The position numbers were made by a program, and so were the translations under genes. Positions 45,165-53,705 of a DNA stretch of 64,000 bases are shown here, one piece after another (position 1 is the stretch's first letter; each line of letters opens with the position of its first letter). Below the pieces are notes generated by a model. The model worked only from the letters and a program-made list of their open reading frames with translations, had not been told where the DNA came from and made no database searches. Origin of the DNA: Desulfobacteraceae bacterium UBA2245 (GTDB lineage: Bacteria > Desulfobacterota > Desulfobacteria > Desulfobacterales > UBA2245); NCBI GenBank assembly GCA_002347265.1, contig DDYB01000011.1, positions 111,141 through 175,140 of the forward strand, written 5' to 3'.

Positions 45165-45263
45165 ACCGAGGTCCGAAAAAATATGCGCCGCCGTGATTCC
45201 GGGCGTCAAATGAGGCCGAAACATCCCGGCCGCGGACCAGATTGGACCCGTGGCCTCCAAATG

Positions 45264-46076
45264 CTATCCCAGCGCCACATCCAGAAACATCATCGCTGAA
45301 AAGCCGAGCAGCGTCCAAACGGTGGCAAGATCCGCATGGCCGCTTTGCTGGGATTCGGGAATCAGTTCTTCAACCACCACAAAAATCATCGCACCCGCAG
45401 CAAAGGAAAGCGCATAAGGCAGAATCGCCTGCGTCCTCAAAACCACCCAGGCGCCGACCACCCCGGCCATGGGTTCGACCATGCCGGACAGCTGCCCGTA
45501 CCAGAAACTTCTGCCTGCCGTCATCCCGTCCCGCCTCAGCGGCATGGACACGGCCAGGCCCTCTGGAAAATTCTGAATGCCGATGCCAAGCGCAAGGGCG
45601 CAGGCCGATGCAAAGGTGGCTCCGGGCAAGCCGGAAGCCGCCGCTCCGAAAGCGACTCCCACGGCCAGGCCTTCGGGGATATTGTGAAGCGTAACCGCCA
45701 GAACCAGCAGCACGCTTCGCTTCCAGCGGGTGGGAATTCCTTCCGCTGCCTCCAGAGGAAGTCCCGAATGAAGATGGGGAAGAATTCTGTCCAGAAAGGC
45801 GAGGAAAGCGCCGCCGGCAAGAAAACCGGCAACCGCCGGAAGCCATTCCGGAACAGGGCCGTTCCGCGACATTTCAATGGCAGGGGCCAGTAAAGACCAG
45901 AAGCTTGCGGCGATCATCACGCCGGCGGCAAAGCCCATCATCCCGTCGAGAACCTTCTGCCGGACGGTTTTAATCAAAAAGACGGACGCGGCCCCCAGTG
46001 CTGTTACAGCCCAGGTAAAGCTGGTGGCCGCAAGCGCCTGACAAACCGGATGCAACGCTGAAAAACCTTCAGGCAT
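45264..46076 (-). CDS. ZIP-family divalent metal transporter
   Basis: 270-aa inner-membrane protein with about eight hydrophobic helices. Helices IV and V carry the metal-binding HNIPEGLAVGVAFG and QNFPEGLAVSMPL, and the next has GQLSGMVEPMAGVVGAW, as in ZupT-type ZIP proteins for zinc, iron or manganese. A histidine-containing loop (PHLHSGL) lies in the cytoplasmic region. It is on the minus strand, convergent with the PanP-like gene and followed upstream by tag. Confidence 0.9.
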   Translation of the reverse strand: MPEGFSALHPVCQALAATSFTWAVTALGAASVFLIKTVRQKVLDGMMGFAAGVMIAASFWSLLAPAIEMSRNGPVPEWLPAVAGFLAGGAFLAFLDRILPHLHSGLPLEAAEGIPTRWKRSVLLVLAVTLHNIPEGLAVGVAFGAAASGLPGATFASACALALGIGIQNFPEGLAVSMPLRRDGMTAGRSFWYGQLSGMVEPMAGVVGAWVVLRTQAILPYALSFAAGAMIFVVVEELIPESQQSGHADLATVWTLLGFSAMMFLDVALG

Positions 46077-46120
46077 CGTCGCCTCGCTTCATGATCAAGC
46101 CCGTTGGAATCTTGAATAGT

Positions 46121-46744
46121 TTAAGTTCCGCCGCTCCGGGGTTCGAAGCCCGTTTCCTTCCGCGCCCTGAATGAGCCGCATCCTGCGAGCGGAAGATACC
46201 GAAAACAACTGATCAGATGATCATTTACCAGACCGGCGGCCTGCATGAAGGCATAGCATATGGTCGGCCCGACGAATCGGAACCCGTCCTGCTTCATGGC
46301 GCGACTCATTGCCGCGGACTGCGGGGTTTGAGCGGGAATTTCGGCCAGGCGAGTCCATGAATTGACAACCGGTTTTCCCTCGACAAACCGCCATACGTAG
46401 GCATCCAATCCGCCGAATCGATCCTGAACCCGCAAAAAAGCACGGGCATTTTGCACCGCCGCCTCCAGCTTCCTTCTGTTTCGAATGATGCCGGAATCGC
46501 CCATCAGCTGTTCGATCTTTGTTGAATCGTAAGCGGCTATTTTTACCGGGTCAAAACCATCCAGGGCGTTGCGGTAATGCTCACGCTTTCGCAATACCGT
46601 GATCCAGCTCAATCCGGCCTGCGCCCCTTCCAGAATCAACAATTCAAACAATTTCAGATCGTCATGAAGGGGGGTTCCCCACTCGCAGTCATGATATCGC
46701 ATATACAACGGATCCTGTGTTGCCCAGGGACATCTCTTCATCAT
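46121..46744 (-). CDS. tag: DNA-3-methyladenine glycosylase I
   Basis: Removes 3-methyladenine from alkylated DNA. 207 aa. The start RCPWATQDPLYMRYHDCEWG has the zinc cysteine and histidine of Tag, GAQAGLSWITVLRKRE and RNRRKLEAAVQNA are family blocks, and the second zinc pair sits in NDHLISC. Two ATGs abut at 46739-46744; AGAGGA lies 10 bases upstream of the first. Position 44 bases before the ZIP gene suggests possible co-transcription. Confidence 0.94.
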   Translation of the reverse strand: MMKRCPWATQDPLYMRYHDCEWGTPLHDDLKLFELLILEGAQAGLSWITVLRKREHYRNALDGFDPVKIAAYDSTKIEQLMGDSGIIRNRRKLEAAVQNARAFLRVQDRFGGLDAYVWRFVEGKPVVNSWTRLAEIPAQTPQSAAMSRAMKQDGFRFVGPTICYAFMQAAGLVNDHLISCFRYLPLAGCGSFRARKETGFEPRSGGT

Positions 46745-46862
46745 CGTTTCCGAATCCTCTGGTTGTCTGACCCGGTGTGAGTTTTCATTCACAATCCACG
46801 AATTTCGTGATACTGCCATGCTGATTTAAAATAATGAACCCATATCACGGAAACCTCAATAC

Positions 46863-47954
46863 ATGATCCCTCATCTTCAAATGCAGGTCAATCATGGTCC
46901 CGACTGGCACGAAATACTTTCCCGCTGCGTTTCCACAGGAAATGAGCTGGCAGAATACCTTCCTGTTCAGGCGCAGACCATCGATAAAATCATCGCCCGC
47001 TATCCCATGCGCATCCCTTCGTATTATCTGTCCCTGATTCGCAGCCCGGATGATCCGCTGGGCAGACAGGCCATCCCGTCGATCGCGGAATTGACGGACA
47101 AAATATGCCACGAAGACCCCCTGGCTGAAGACGAGCAGACGCCGGTTCCCTGCCTGGTTCACCGGTATCCGGACAGAGTGCTTTTCTGGGTTTCAAACCG
47201 GTGCGCCATGCATTGCCGTTTCTGCATGCGCAAAAGAAGAATCGGCACGGCGGATACGGTCAGCGAAGCCGTCATGGACAGGGCCTTCGGCTATATTCAC
47301 GACCATGCAAAAATCCGCGAGGTCGTGCTCTCCGGCGGAGATCCGCTGCTGCTCGAAAATGATGCTCTGAAGCGCATTCTGACCATGCTTCGAAGAATAT
47401 CTCACGTGGAAGTGATCAGAATCCACACCCGGGCGCCCTGCACCCTGCCCCAGCGCATAGAAAGGCCCCTGGCGGAAATGCTCAAAGCGTTTCACCCGGT
47501 TTACATCAATATTCATTTTAATCATCCGGATGAAATCACGCCGCGGGCCGCACAAGCCTGCGCGCTGCTGGCCGACGCCGGCATTGCGCTGGGCGGCCAG
47601 AGCGTTTTATTAAAAGGGGTCAATGACGATCCACAGACCATGGGACGCCTGATGCGCGCGCTTCTGAGAATCCGGGTCAAACCGTATTACCTGCACCACG
47701 CCGACCCGGTCAGAGGCACCGGTCATTTCCGGACATCCATTGAAAAAGGGCTTGATATAATGAGGTCGCTTCGGGGGCATCTGTCTGGAATGTGCGTTCC
47801 GCAGTACATGATCGATCTGCCCGGAGGAGGCGGAAAGATTCCTCTGCTTCCCGAATACGTCAAAGCCATGTCCTGCGGCGGAATCATCGTGGAAAATTAT
47901 CAGGGGCGGACGTATCGCTACCCGGCGGAAGTGCATTCCGATTCGGGAACTTGA
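46863..47954 (+). CDS. Lysine 2,3-aminomutase-family radical SAM enzyme (KamA/EpmB type)
   Basis: 363-aa radical SAM and PLP enzyme. The [4Fe-4S]-SAM motif CAMHCRFC has cysteines 114, 118 and 121; VVLSGGDPLLLEND and RIHTRAPCTLPQRI follow, and the PLP lysine is expected in the C-terminal GGGGKIPLLPEY. The sequence is shorter than clostridial KamA (about 415) and near the size of EpmB, which modifies elongation factor P; YLHHADPVRGTGHFRTS is KamA-like. Either a free-lysine mutase or an EF-P modifier is possible. Its 3' end overlaps the convergent rseC by 37 bases. No clear ribosome binding site is seen. Confidence 0.87.
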   Translation: MIPHLQMQVNHGPDWHEILSRCVSTGNELAEYLPVQAQTIDKIIARYPMRIPSYYLSLIRSPDDPLGRQAIPSIAELTDKICHEDPLAEDEQTPVPCLVHRYPDRVLFWVSNRCAMHCRFCMRKRRIGTADTVSEAVMDRAFGYIHDHAKIREVVLSGGDPLLLENDALKRILTMLRRISHVEVIRIHTRAPCTLPQRIERPLAEMLKAFHPVYINIHFNHPDEITPRAAQACALLADAGIALGGQSVLLKGVNDDPQTMGRLMRALLRIRVKPYYLHHADPVRGTGHFRTSIEKGLDIMRSLRGHLSGMCVPQYMIDLPGGGGKIPLLPEYVKAMSCGGIIVENYQGRTYRYPAEVHSDSGT

Positions 47955-48388
47955 GGCCTCATAATTCGAAGAATATGGGGGCGGTATTGATCTTTCTTGC
48001 CCATCCGGTTTGCCTTATAGTGCACAAACAGCATCGAAACGAAAAAAACCGAAAAGCCGATAATCCCCGCAGCCGTGGATTCCTCCCAGGCCAGCAGGGG
48101 CGCCAGTTCCCGGCCGGCCAGCGCTCCGGCCAGAAGGCACAGGATCGGAAACGTGTAAATCAGAAAGGTGGCCTTAAGCAGAGAACTGGTTTCAAAGCTG
48201 ATGACCACTCGATCTCCCGGCTGGGCGTTCACCGCGTTGACGACCTCGACTTCGACTTCCACATCGTCTCCTCCCATCGCATGACAGGAGTTGCGCGCGG
48301 AGCATCCTTTGCAGGCATCGCTCTTGGTGGTTTTAATCCATGCGGTTCCGATTCCGATCTTTGTGACAACCCCTTGTTCGGTGGCCAA
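47918..48388 (-). CDS. SoxR-reducing/RseC-family membrane protein
   Basis: 156 aa. A TTG at 48388 is chosen because GGAGGA lies 8 bases upstream and the product then begins ATEQGVVTKIG, the usual family start; an ATG at 48442 would add 18 non-conserved residues. The N-terminal cluster CKGCSARNSC (C26, C29, C35) is characteristic, followed by GDRVVISFETSSLLKA and two membrane helices (about 72-96 and 103-123). RseC relatives sit with RNF electron-transport or redox genes. Here it precedes nothing on its strand and overlaps kamA tail to tail. Confidence 0.85.
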   Translation of the reverse strand: MATEQGVVTKIGIGTAWIKTTKSDACKGCSARNSCHAMGGDDVEVEVEVVNAVNAQPGDRVVISFETSSLLKATFLIYTFPILCLLAGALAGRELAPLLAWEESTAAGIIGFSVFFVSMLFVHYKANRMGKKDQYRPHILRIMRPQVPESECTSAG

Positions 48389-48472
48389 ATTCAAATCCTC
48401 CCTGCTCCCGAATTCATGGCAAGAAGCGCGCAGGGCTTCCATTCAGCGGAAGCGCTGCCGTTTCAGGCATAT

Positions 48473-48838
48473 TTACCAGGAGCCATCATAGCTTCTCAAT
48501 CCGTTCATGTAAAGTCTGCCCACCGATGCGAACAAGGTATAGGAGGTCAGCAGCAGCGGCAAATCATAGGATTTTGCCAGGGTCACCACTTCCTCCGGAG
48601 GCTTTTTCCCCCGGACGATCACCACCGCACCCACACCGGAGATCTTGGCTGTCCGGATCACATCGATGGTTGTAAGCCCTGTCAAAAGCACCGAACCTTC
48701 CGCCACTCCGGAAAGAATTTCCTCCATGCGATCCGCGGCGCCGCCTGAAATGATTTTTCTGTCAAGCTGTCCCTCTCCCGACAGAAGGGTTGCCTTTAAA
48801 ATATCTTTGATTTCCGACACCTTCATAGCAAACGCCAT
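48473..48838 (-). CDS. DRTGG-domain protein, 121 aa
   Basis: Small soluble protein with MKVSEIKDILKA, LDRKIISGGAADRMEEIL and VLLTGLTTIDVIRTAKI, the pattern of DRTGG domains found in phosphotransacetylases and as short stand-alone proteins near hydrogenase and electron-transfer genes. AAGGAG lies just two bases before the ATG at 48838; the in-frame ATG at 48826 (MKVSEIKD) has wider spacing, so the start is ambiguous by four codons. It precedes the RseC-like gene by 84 bases, so both may respond to redox state. Function unknown. Confidence 0.8.
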   Translation of the reverse strand: MAFAMKVSEIKDILKATLLSGEGQLDRKIISGGAADRMEEILSGVAEGSVLLTGLTTIDVIRTAKISGVGAVVIVRGKKPPEEVVTLAKSYDLPLLLTSYTLFASVGRLYMNGLRSYDGSW

Positions 48839-49336
48839 CGCTCCTTATTTTGGTTGCCCCGACGAACCGCCTTTTAAAAAGGCAAAGGCGCAGGAATGAT
48901 TTGAAGTCCCCCTGACGGTTCCGAACAGGGCGCAAGCGACCCAGAGAACCTCACCTGGACCATCCGGGCACGGTGCAGGGATTACATGCTGGGGACCTAT
49001 CTCACAATAACGGCAAAAAGTCAACGCCGCCTTGAGAAATGCAATTTTTTCTCTTGTTAATGAACGATAAATAAGACTTTATACTGATTATGATTCACAT
49101 TCAAGTAAAAAATATTATTCAATTCTTGATAAATCACTACAACAGAAAAATTTCTTTCAATTTGAATCGCCCGCCGATGACGCACCGCCACTCCGGGGTC
49201 CATATAGCGTCTTGACGGATCAGGCGCCCTGAATTATGATGTTTTCCGGCTTTACAGGCTTTTGAAAAACAGCTGATCCAATACGCCCCGGTCTTATCGC
49301 TCCGGGCATGATGGCAGAAATGAAAGCGCAAAAACC
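48839..49336. other. Gene-free divergent region, part GC-rich and hairpin-prone, part AT-rich
   Basis: No gene found. 48905-49000 is GC-rich with several short complementary segments (for example CACC/GGTG and GTCCCC/GGGGAC) and could be a structured leader or small RNA on either strand. 49040-49150 is AT-rich and likely carries promoters. A 20-base match to the end of the 143-bp repeat, TTTACAGGCTTTTGAAAAAC, lies at 49251-49270. Confidence 0.4.
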
Positions 49337-50173
49337 ATGCACGATATGAGAAAAGAGAAATTCAAAGCTGTCGAAGCAACGGCTTTTTTAAAAAACCGGG
49401 TTCGGACGCAACCTCGCATCGGATTGCTTGCCGGAACCGGCCTCAGCGAATCCATCTCCGATCTGCAGGTTTCCGAAACCATTGCCTACGTGCAGATCCC
49501 CCATTTCCCGGCATCAACGGTTCAAAGCCACCCCGGCAGGCTGGTCTTCGGCCGCCTGGCGGATCAGCCCGTAGTCGCGATGCAGGGACGCTTTCATCTA
49601 TATGAAGGATACGATCCGCTTCAGGTCAGTTTTCCGATTCGCGTCATGCAGGAGATGGGAATTCAAACACTGATTGTCACCAATGCGGCCGGAGGGCTGA
49701 ACCCCGCATACAGGCCGGGAGATCTCATGCTCATCGCGGATCATCTCAATCTGACCGGATTCAACCCCCTGGTCGGCCCCAATGAAGAAAGCTGGGGAGT
49801 GCGGTTTCCTCACATGGCCTTCGCCTATGCCCCGGATCTGCTGAAGCTGGCGGAACAGGCCGGACGAAATTGCCGAATCCCATTGCAAAAAGGCGTTTAT
49901 GCCGCCCTGCTCGGTCCCAGCCTGGAAACGCCGGCTGAAATTCGTTTCCTGCGGACCATCGGGGCCGATGCGGTCGGGCTTTCAACCGTTCACGAGGTCA
50001 TTGTCGGGGTGCATGCCGGCATGCGCATACTGGGCGTCTCCATTATCACCAACGTGCATGATCCGGAGAACCCGGCGCCGGCCGTCCTGGAAGAAATCAT
50101 CGCAACAGCGGAAAAATCCTCAAAAACACTGGGCCTTCTTCTGCGAAATGTTGTGGAGGCGCTCCATGATTGA
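49337..50173 (+). CDS. PNP-family nucleoside phosphorylase, probable methylthioinosine phosphorylase
   Basis: 278-aa trimeric-type purine nucleoside phosphorylase fold: RIGLLAGTGLSESI, HFPASTVQSHPGRLVFG, MQGRFHLYEGYDPLQ, TNAAGGLNPAYRPGD and VGLSTVHEVIVGVHAGM. It could act on inosine/guanosine or, given its partner, on S-methyl-5'-thioinosine. Its last eight bases overlap the start of a methylthioadenosine/adenosylhomocysteine deaminase gene, which would supply methylthioinosine, the route known in Pseudomonas. The starting ATG at 49337 has only a weak purine-rich upstream; ATG at 49346 is an alternative. Confidence 0.87.
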   Translation: MHDMRKEKFKAVEATAFLKNRVRTQPRIGLLAGTGLSESISDLQVSETIAYVQIPHFPASTVQSHPGRLVFGRLADQPVVAMQGRFHLYEGYDPLQVSFPIRVMQEMGIQTLIVTNAAGGLNPAYRPGDLMLIADHLNLTGFNPLVGPNEESWGVRFPHMAFAYAPDLLKLAEQAGRNCRIPLQKGVYAALLGPSLETPAEIRFLRTIGADAVGLSTVHEVIVGVHAGMRILGVSIITNVHDPENPAPAVLEEIIATAEKSSKTLGLLLRNVVEALHD

Positions 50174-51482
50174 ATCCGTCGTGGACATTCTGGTTTCAAA
50201 CGGAACGGTTCTGACCCTGAATGCGGCCGGGGATATCATTCCAAACGCGGCGGTCGCCATCAAGGGCGATCGCATCGCCGCCGTCGGCCCGATGAAGGAT
50301 TTTGCCGTCTGCCGGGCATCGCGAACCATCGACGCTCAAGGCGGCATCATTCTGCCCGGCCTGGTCAACACCCATACCCATGCGGCCATGACCTGTTTCC
50401 GGGGGCTTGCCGACGACCTGCCCCTGATGACATGGCTCAATGATCACATTTTTCCGGCCGAAACCAGACTCACCCCCGAAATGGTTTATGCCGGAACGCT
50501 TCTGGCCTGCGCGGAAATGATACTGTCCGGAACCACCTGTTTTTGCGACATGTACCTGTTCGAAGCGCAGGCGGCCCGCGCGGCAAAGGAGGCAAAGATC
50601 CGCGCCGTCGTCGGCGAGGTGCTCTACGATTTTCCCTCGCCCGGTTACGGACCGCTTGAAAAAGGCTTTGAATACACCGAGGCCCTGATGGATGCGCACC
50701 AAAATGATCCGCTGATCACCATTGCCGTGGAGCCTCATTCCACATATCTGTGCGCCCCGGCGCTTCTGCAAAAAGCCGCGGATCTGGCCCTGCGTCGGCA
50801 TGCGCCGCTGGTGATCCACCTGTCTGAAACGCAAAGCGAGCTCGAAACCATTCAGCAGCGCTACGGCAAGAGCCCCGTGGCCCATCTCGCCGACCTGGGC
50901 GTGCTTTCCCCCGGCCTGGTCGCCTGTCACTGCGTGGTGCTCTCCGATGCGGACATCGAGCTGATCCGGCGCCACGACGTCAAGGTTTCCCATAACCCGG
51001 AAAGCAACATGAAGCTGGCCTCAGGCATTGCCCCGGTCCCCGGGCTGATGCGAAAAGGAATCTGCGTGGGTCTTGGCACCGACGGCTGCGCCAGCAACAA
51101 CAACCTGGACATGTTTCTGGAAATGGACACCGCCGCCAAGCTCCACAAGGTGGCGGCTCTGGACCCTACGGTGATGAGCGCCCCTGCCGCGCTTCGAATG
51201 GCCACGATCGACGGCGCCCGCTGCCTGGGGCTGGACAAAAAAATCGGTTCCCTTGAACCCGGAAAACTGGCGGACCTGATCATCATCGACACGGCCAAGC
51301 CCCACCTGACGCCCATGTATGATCCGATCTCTCATCTGGTCTATGCTGTCAACGGGGCCGATGTGCAAACCGTGCTGATCAACGGCAGGATTGTGATGGA
51401 AAACCGCAGGCTGCTGACCCTGGACGTGGACGCCCTCTTGAAGACGATGCGCGACATCGCCCGAACCATCGCGGGAACTTGA
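50166..51482 (+). CDS. mtaD: 5-methylthioadenosine / S-adenosylhomocysteine deaminase
   Basis: Amidohydrolase-family deaminase converting MTA or SAH to the inosine forms. 438 aa. Metal ligands H70 and H72 are in LVNTHTHAAMTCFRG; later blocks are CFCDMYLF, EPHSTYLC, VIHLSETQSE, SHNPESNMKLASG and GLGTDGCASNNNLDMF, the MtaD signature. Its ATG lies inside the phosphorylase gene (8-base overlap), so the two are translationally coupled and form one salvage step. It ends nine bases before the convergent omega-amidase gene. Confidence 0.92.
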   Translation: MIESVVDILVSNGTVLTLNAAGDIIPNAAVAIKGDRIAAVGPMKDFAVCRASRTIDAQGGIILPGLVNTHTHAAMTCFRGLADDLPLMTWLNDHIFPAETRLTPEMVYAGTLLACAEMILSGTTCFCDMYLFEAQAARAAKEAKIRAVVGEVLYDFPSPGYGPLEKGFEYTEALMDAHQNDPLITIAVEPHSTYLCAPALLQKAADLALRRHAPLVIHLSETQSELETIQQRYGKSPVAHLADLGVLSPGLVACHCVVLSDADIELIRRHDVKVSHNPESNMKLASGIAPVPGLMRKGICVGLGTDGCASNNNLDMFLEMDTAAKLHKVAALDPTVMSAPAALRMATIDGARCLGLDKKIGSLEPGKLADLIIIDTAKPHLTPMYDPISHLVYAVNGADVQTVLINGRIVMENRRLLTLDVDALLKTMRDIARTIAGT

Positions 51483-51491
51483 GGTGCGGTT

Positions 51492-52280
51492 CTAAATTTC
51501 CGACGGAAGGCTTTGCGCATCCATCCACACCGGAAACTCTTTCCGCCATTTCTGTAAAGCCGAAAAACTCAGCTGCCGGGTATGCACGCACGCTTCGTCC
51601 GCCTGCTGAAACAATACGTTTCCCATCGGATCGATCACGGCCGAATCTCCGCTGTAGCGCAGTCCTTTGCCGTCGGTTCCCACCCGGTTGACGCCGATCA
51701 TATAGCACTGATTTTCCACCGCCCTTGCCTGCAGCAGAATCTTCCAGTGGGCCGAACGGCCGGCCGGCCAGTTGGCCGTGCAGACGGCCACATCATAGGC
51801 ATTTTCCAGGTTTCTCATCCACACGGGAAACCGCAGGTCGTAACAGATAAACGGCCGGATCTTCCAGCCCCGGAGATCCACGGTCAGGCGCTCCCGACCC
51901 GCGCTGTACACTTTTTCTTCTCCGGCCATGCGAAACAGATGCCGCTTGTCGTAGGTATAAAGAGCGCCATTCGCGCCGGCCCAGACCAGGCGGTTGAAAA
52001 ACCTGCCCTTTTCCCGAATGACCATGCTGCCCGCAATGTCGGTCCCCAGTTTCCGGGCCTGGGTTCTCATCCACGCCACCGCATCGCCGTCCATTTCCTG
52101 GGCCACGGATGCGGCATTCATGGTAAAGCCGGTGGTGAACATCTCGGGAAGCACGATCAGATCCGTGGGTTGATCTATTCTGTCAAACCATTTTTCAAAA
52201 TTGGAGAGATTGGCAAAAATGTCTTCCCAGAAAAGATTGCACTGAATCCAGGTGATGGTCAGGTTTTCGTCTGCGCGCAT
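51492..52280 (-). CDS. Nitrilase-superfamily omega-amidase (Nit2-like)
   Basis: 262-aa carbon-nitrogen hydrolase. The catalytic triad is E46 in LPEMFTTGF, K112 in YDKRHLFRMAG and C146 in FICYDLRFPVWMR; further blocks are ANWPAGRSAHW and GVNRVGTDGKGLRYSGDSAV. Omega-amidases hydrolyse alpha-ketoglutaramate and alpha-ketosuccinamate and, in methionine salvage, the amide formed when glutamine transaminates ketomethiobutyrate. Its position tail to tail with mtaD supports the salvage link. The ATG at 52280 has AGGGA just upstream; the frame stays open to 52379. Confidence 0.87.
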   Translation of the reverse strand: MRADENLTITWIQCNLFWEDIFANLSNFEKWFDRIDQPTDLIVLPEMFTTGFTMNAASVAQEMDGDAVAWMRTQARKLGTDIAGSMVIREKGRFFNRLVWAGANGALYTYDKRHLFRMAGEEKVYSAGRERLTVDLRGWKIRPFICYDLRFPVWMRNLENAYDVAVCTANWPAGRSAHWKILLQARAVENQCYMIGVNRVGTDGKGLRYSGDSAVIDPMGNVLFQQADEACVHTRQLSFSALQKWRKEFPVWMDAQSLPSEI

Positions 52281-52401
52281 AAGTCCCTGCATCTTGAGTT
52301 TTATACAGCGTGCCGATTTAAAATTATATATACAATCTTTGGTTCGAAAATCCGAATCAATTATACCTGCCGGCATCAAAAAAGATGTCCTGACAGCCTT
52401 G

Positions 52402-52437
52402 AGAATGCGGCCTCAGGCGCGGTTTTTCAACAGCCTG
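52402..52437 (+). repeat. Fragment of the 143-bp element, copy C
   Basis: GAATGCGGCCTCAGGCGC plus GGTTTTTCAACAGCCTG matches the right end of copy B except for one missing base and two changes. Only the right-hand part is recognisable, as a solo end, and its last base is immediately followed by the fprA stop codon TAA (complement at 52438-52440). Upstream bases resemble no other part clearly. Confidence 0.6.
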
Positions 52438-53607
52438 TTATATCGTTGCGTGCCTGTCTTCGATTTTGGCAGCGAGCTCATCCAGAGCCGTGAATGTTTC
52501 GTCCCGAGGGAAGCCCTTGCACAGGACCGTTCCGAGAACCTCGACCTTCAGATTCGGAATCAGGCCGGAAATCTGCTCTACGGCTCGGGTGCCCCACCCG
52601 TAGGAACCGATGATCGCCGCATACCTCAGCTTCGGACGCAGGACGTTTGCCAGGTGGACGGCTGAAAAAACGCTCGGATGGGGCCCGGCATGCACCGTGG
52701 GCGTTCCGATCACGATCGTCGCCGCATCAACCAGGGCCATCGCCAGCTTTCCGATGTCGGTGGTCGACAGCTCGAACTTCTGAACCTTGACGCCCCTTTC
52801 CGTCAACGCGGCGGCAAGATGATCGACCATGGCCTCGGTGCTTCCGTGCATCGAAATGTACGGAATCACCGCCAGATTCGATACCCGGTCCGAGACCCAG
52901 TCTTCATAGGCCGAGAGAATTCGGCCGGGATGATCGTGGATCGGGCCGTGGCTGGGCGCAATCAGGTCGAACTCTATTTCTCGCAATTTCTTCAGGTTGT
53001 TTTGAATGCTTTTGCGGAAAGGCATCATGATCTCGGCGTAGTACCGCTTGGCCGCCTCGAGGACATACGGGTCCTCGCCCGCGTACAGATCCGAGGTGGC
53101 GAGATGGGAACCCAGAAAATCGCACGAAAACAGAATGCGATCCTCGGGAAGATGCGTGACCATGGTCTCCGGCCAGTGAACCCACGGAGTGTGGAAAAAC
53201 CGAAGGGTCTTGCCGCCGAGCGGAAGCGTCTCGCCGTCCTCAACGGTCTGAATGCGTTCGGCCGCGATGCCGAGATGATCGATCAGCAGCGGCTTGGCTT
53301 TCGGCGTACAGACGACCTTGGCCTGATCGTATTTGCTCAGAACAAAAGGAATGGCTCCGGAATGATCCTGCTCGGCATGATGCGAAACAACAAAATCAAT
53401 GCGATCCACATTCTCCAGATGGCGCGAGAGGACGCCTTCCATGGCCGGATCGACCGCATCCAGAAGCGCGGTTTTTTCCGATCCCTGGACAAGATAGGCA
53501 TTGTAGCTGGTGCCGTCCGGCAGGGGGATCAGCGAGTCGAACAGCCGCCGGTTCCAGTCGACAGCCCCCACCCATTGCACGCCGTCGCATATTTTTCTGG
53601 GCTTCAT
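52438..53607 (-). CDS. Flavodiiron protein, FprA type
   Basis: 389-aa cytoplasmic flavodiiron protein that reduces oxygen (to water) or nitric oxide. The beta-lactamase-like domain has all expected di-iron ligands: H77, E79, D81, H144, D163 and H220 (HHAEQDHSG, TPWVHWPE, SCDFLGSH, APSHGPIH). The FMN-binding flavodoxin domain (about 250-389) has ISMHGSTEAMVDHL, GTPTVHAGPH and GSYGWGTRAVEQ. AAAGGAG precedes the ATG. Follows the two YedE genes after 98 bases, so it is probably co-transcribed with them; no rubredoxin is nearby. Confidence 0.94.
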   Translation of the reverse strand: MKPRKICDGVQWVGAVDWNRRLFDSLIPLPDGTSYNAYLVQGSEKTALLDAVDPAMEGVLSRHLENVDRIDFVVSHHAEQDHSGAIPFVLSKYDQAKVVCTPKAKPLLIDHLGIAAERIQTVEDGETLPLGGKTLRFFHTPWVHWPETMVTHLPEDRILFSCDFLGSHLATSDLYAGEDPYVLEAAKRYYAEIMMPFRKSIQNNLKKLREIEFDLIAPSHGPIHDHPGRILSAYEDWVSDRVSNLAVIPYISMHGSTEAMVDHLAAALTERGVKVQKFELSTTDIGKLAMALVDAATIVIGTPTVHAGPHPSVFSAVHLANVLRPKLRYAAIIGSYGWGTRAVEQISGLIPNLKVEVLGTVLCKGFPRDETFTALDELAAKIEDRHATI

Positions 53608-53705
53608 CGGCTTCTCCTTTGCTGTTTCTCATGCACCGAAGAGAGGCTTTTTATATCAGCATCAGGATTCCTCCGGTGCGGCAAATTGTTCTCGCTCATA
53701 AAAAA

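Noticed and set aside
46120..46160. GGTTCGAAGCC, resembling a tRNA T-arm
   Set aside because: It is within the tag gene and no acceptor, D or anticodon arms surround it; no tRNA was found anywhere in the window.
48905..49010. Thiamine pyrophosphate riboswitch
   Set aside because: GAACCT and GCAGGGA occur in order, but GATC, TAAT and the CTGAGA half are absent, and no thiamine gene lies downstream.
49337..50173. Direct methylthioadenosine phosphorylase (MtnP)
   Set aside because: The start GLLAGTGL and neighbouring blocks are those of PNP proteins, and the coupled deaminase would make methylthioinosine instead.
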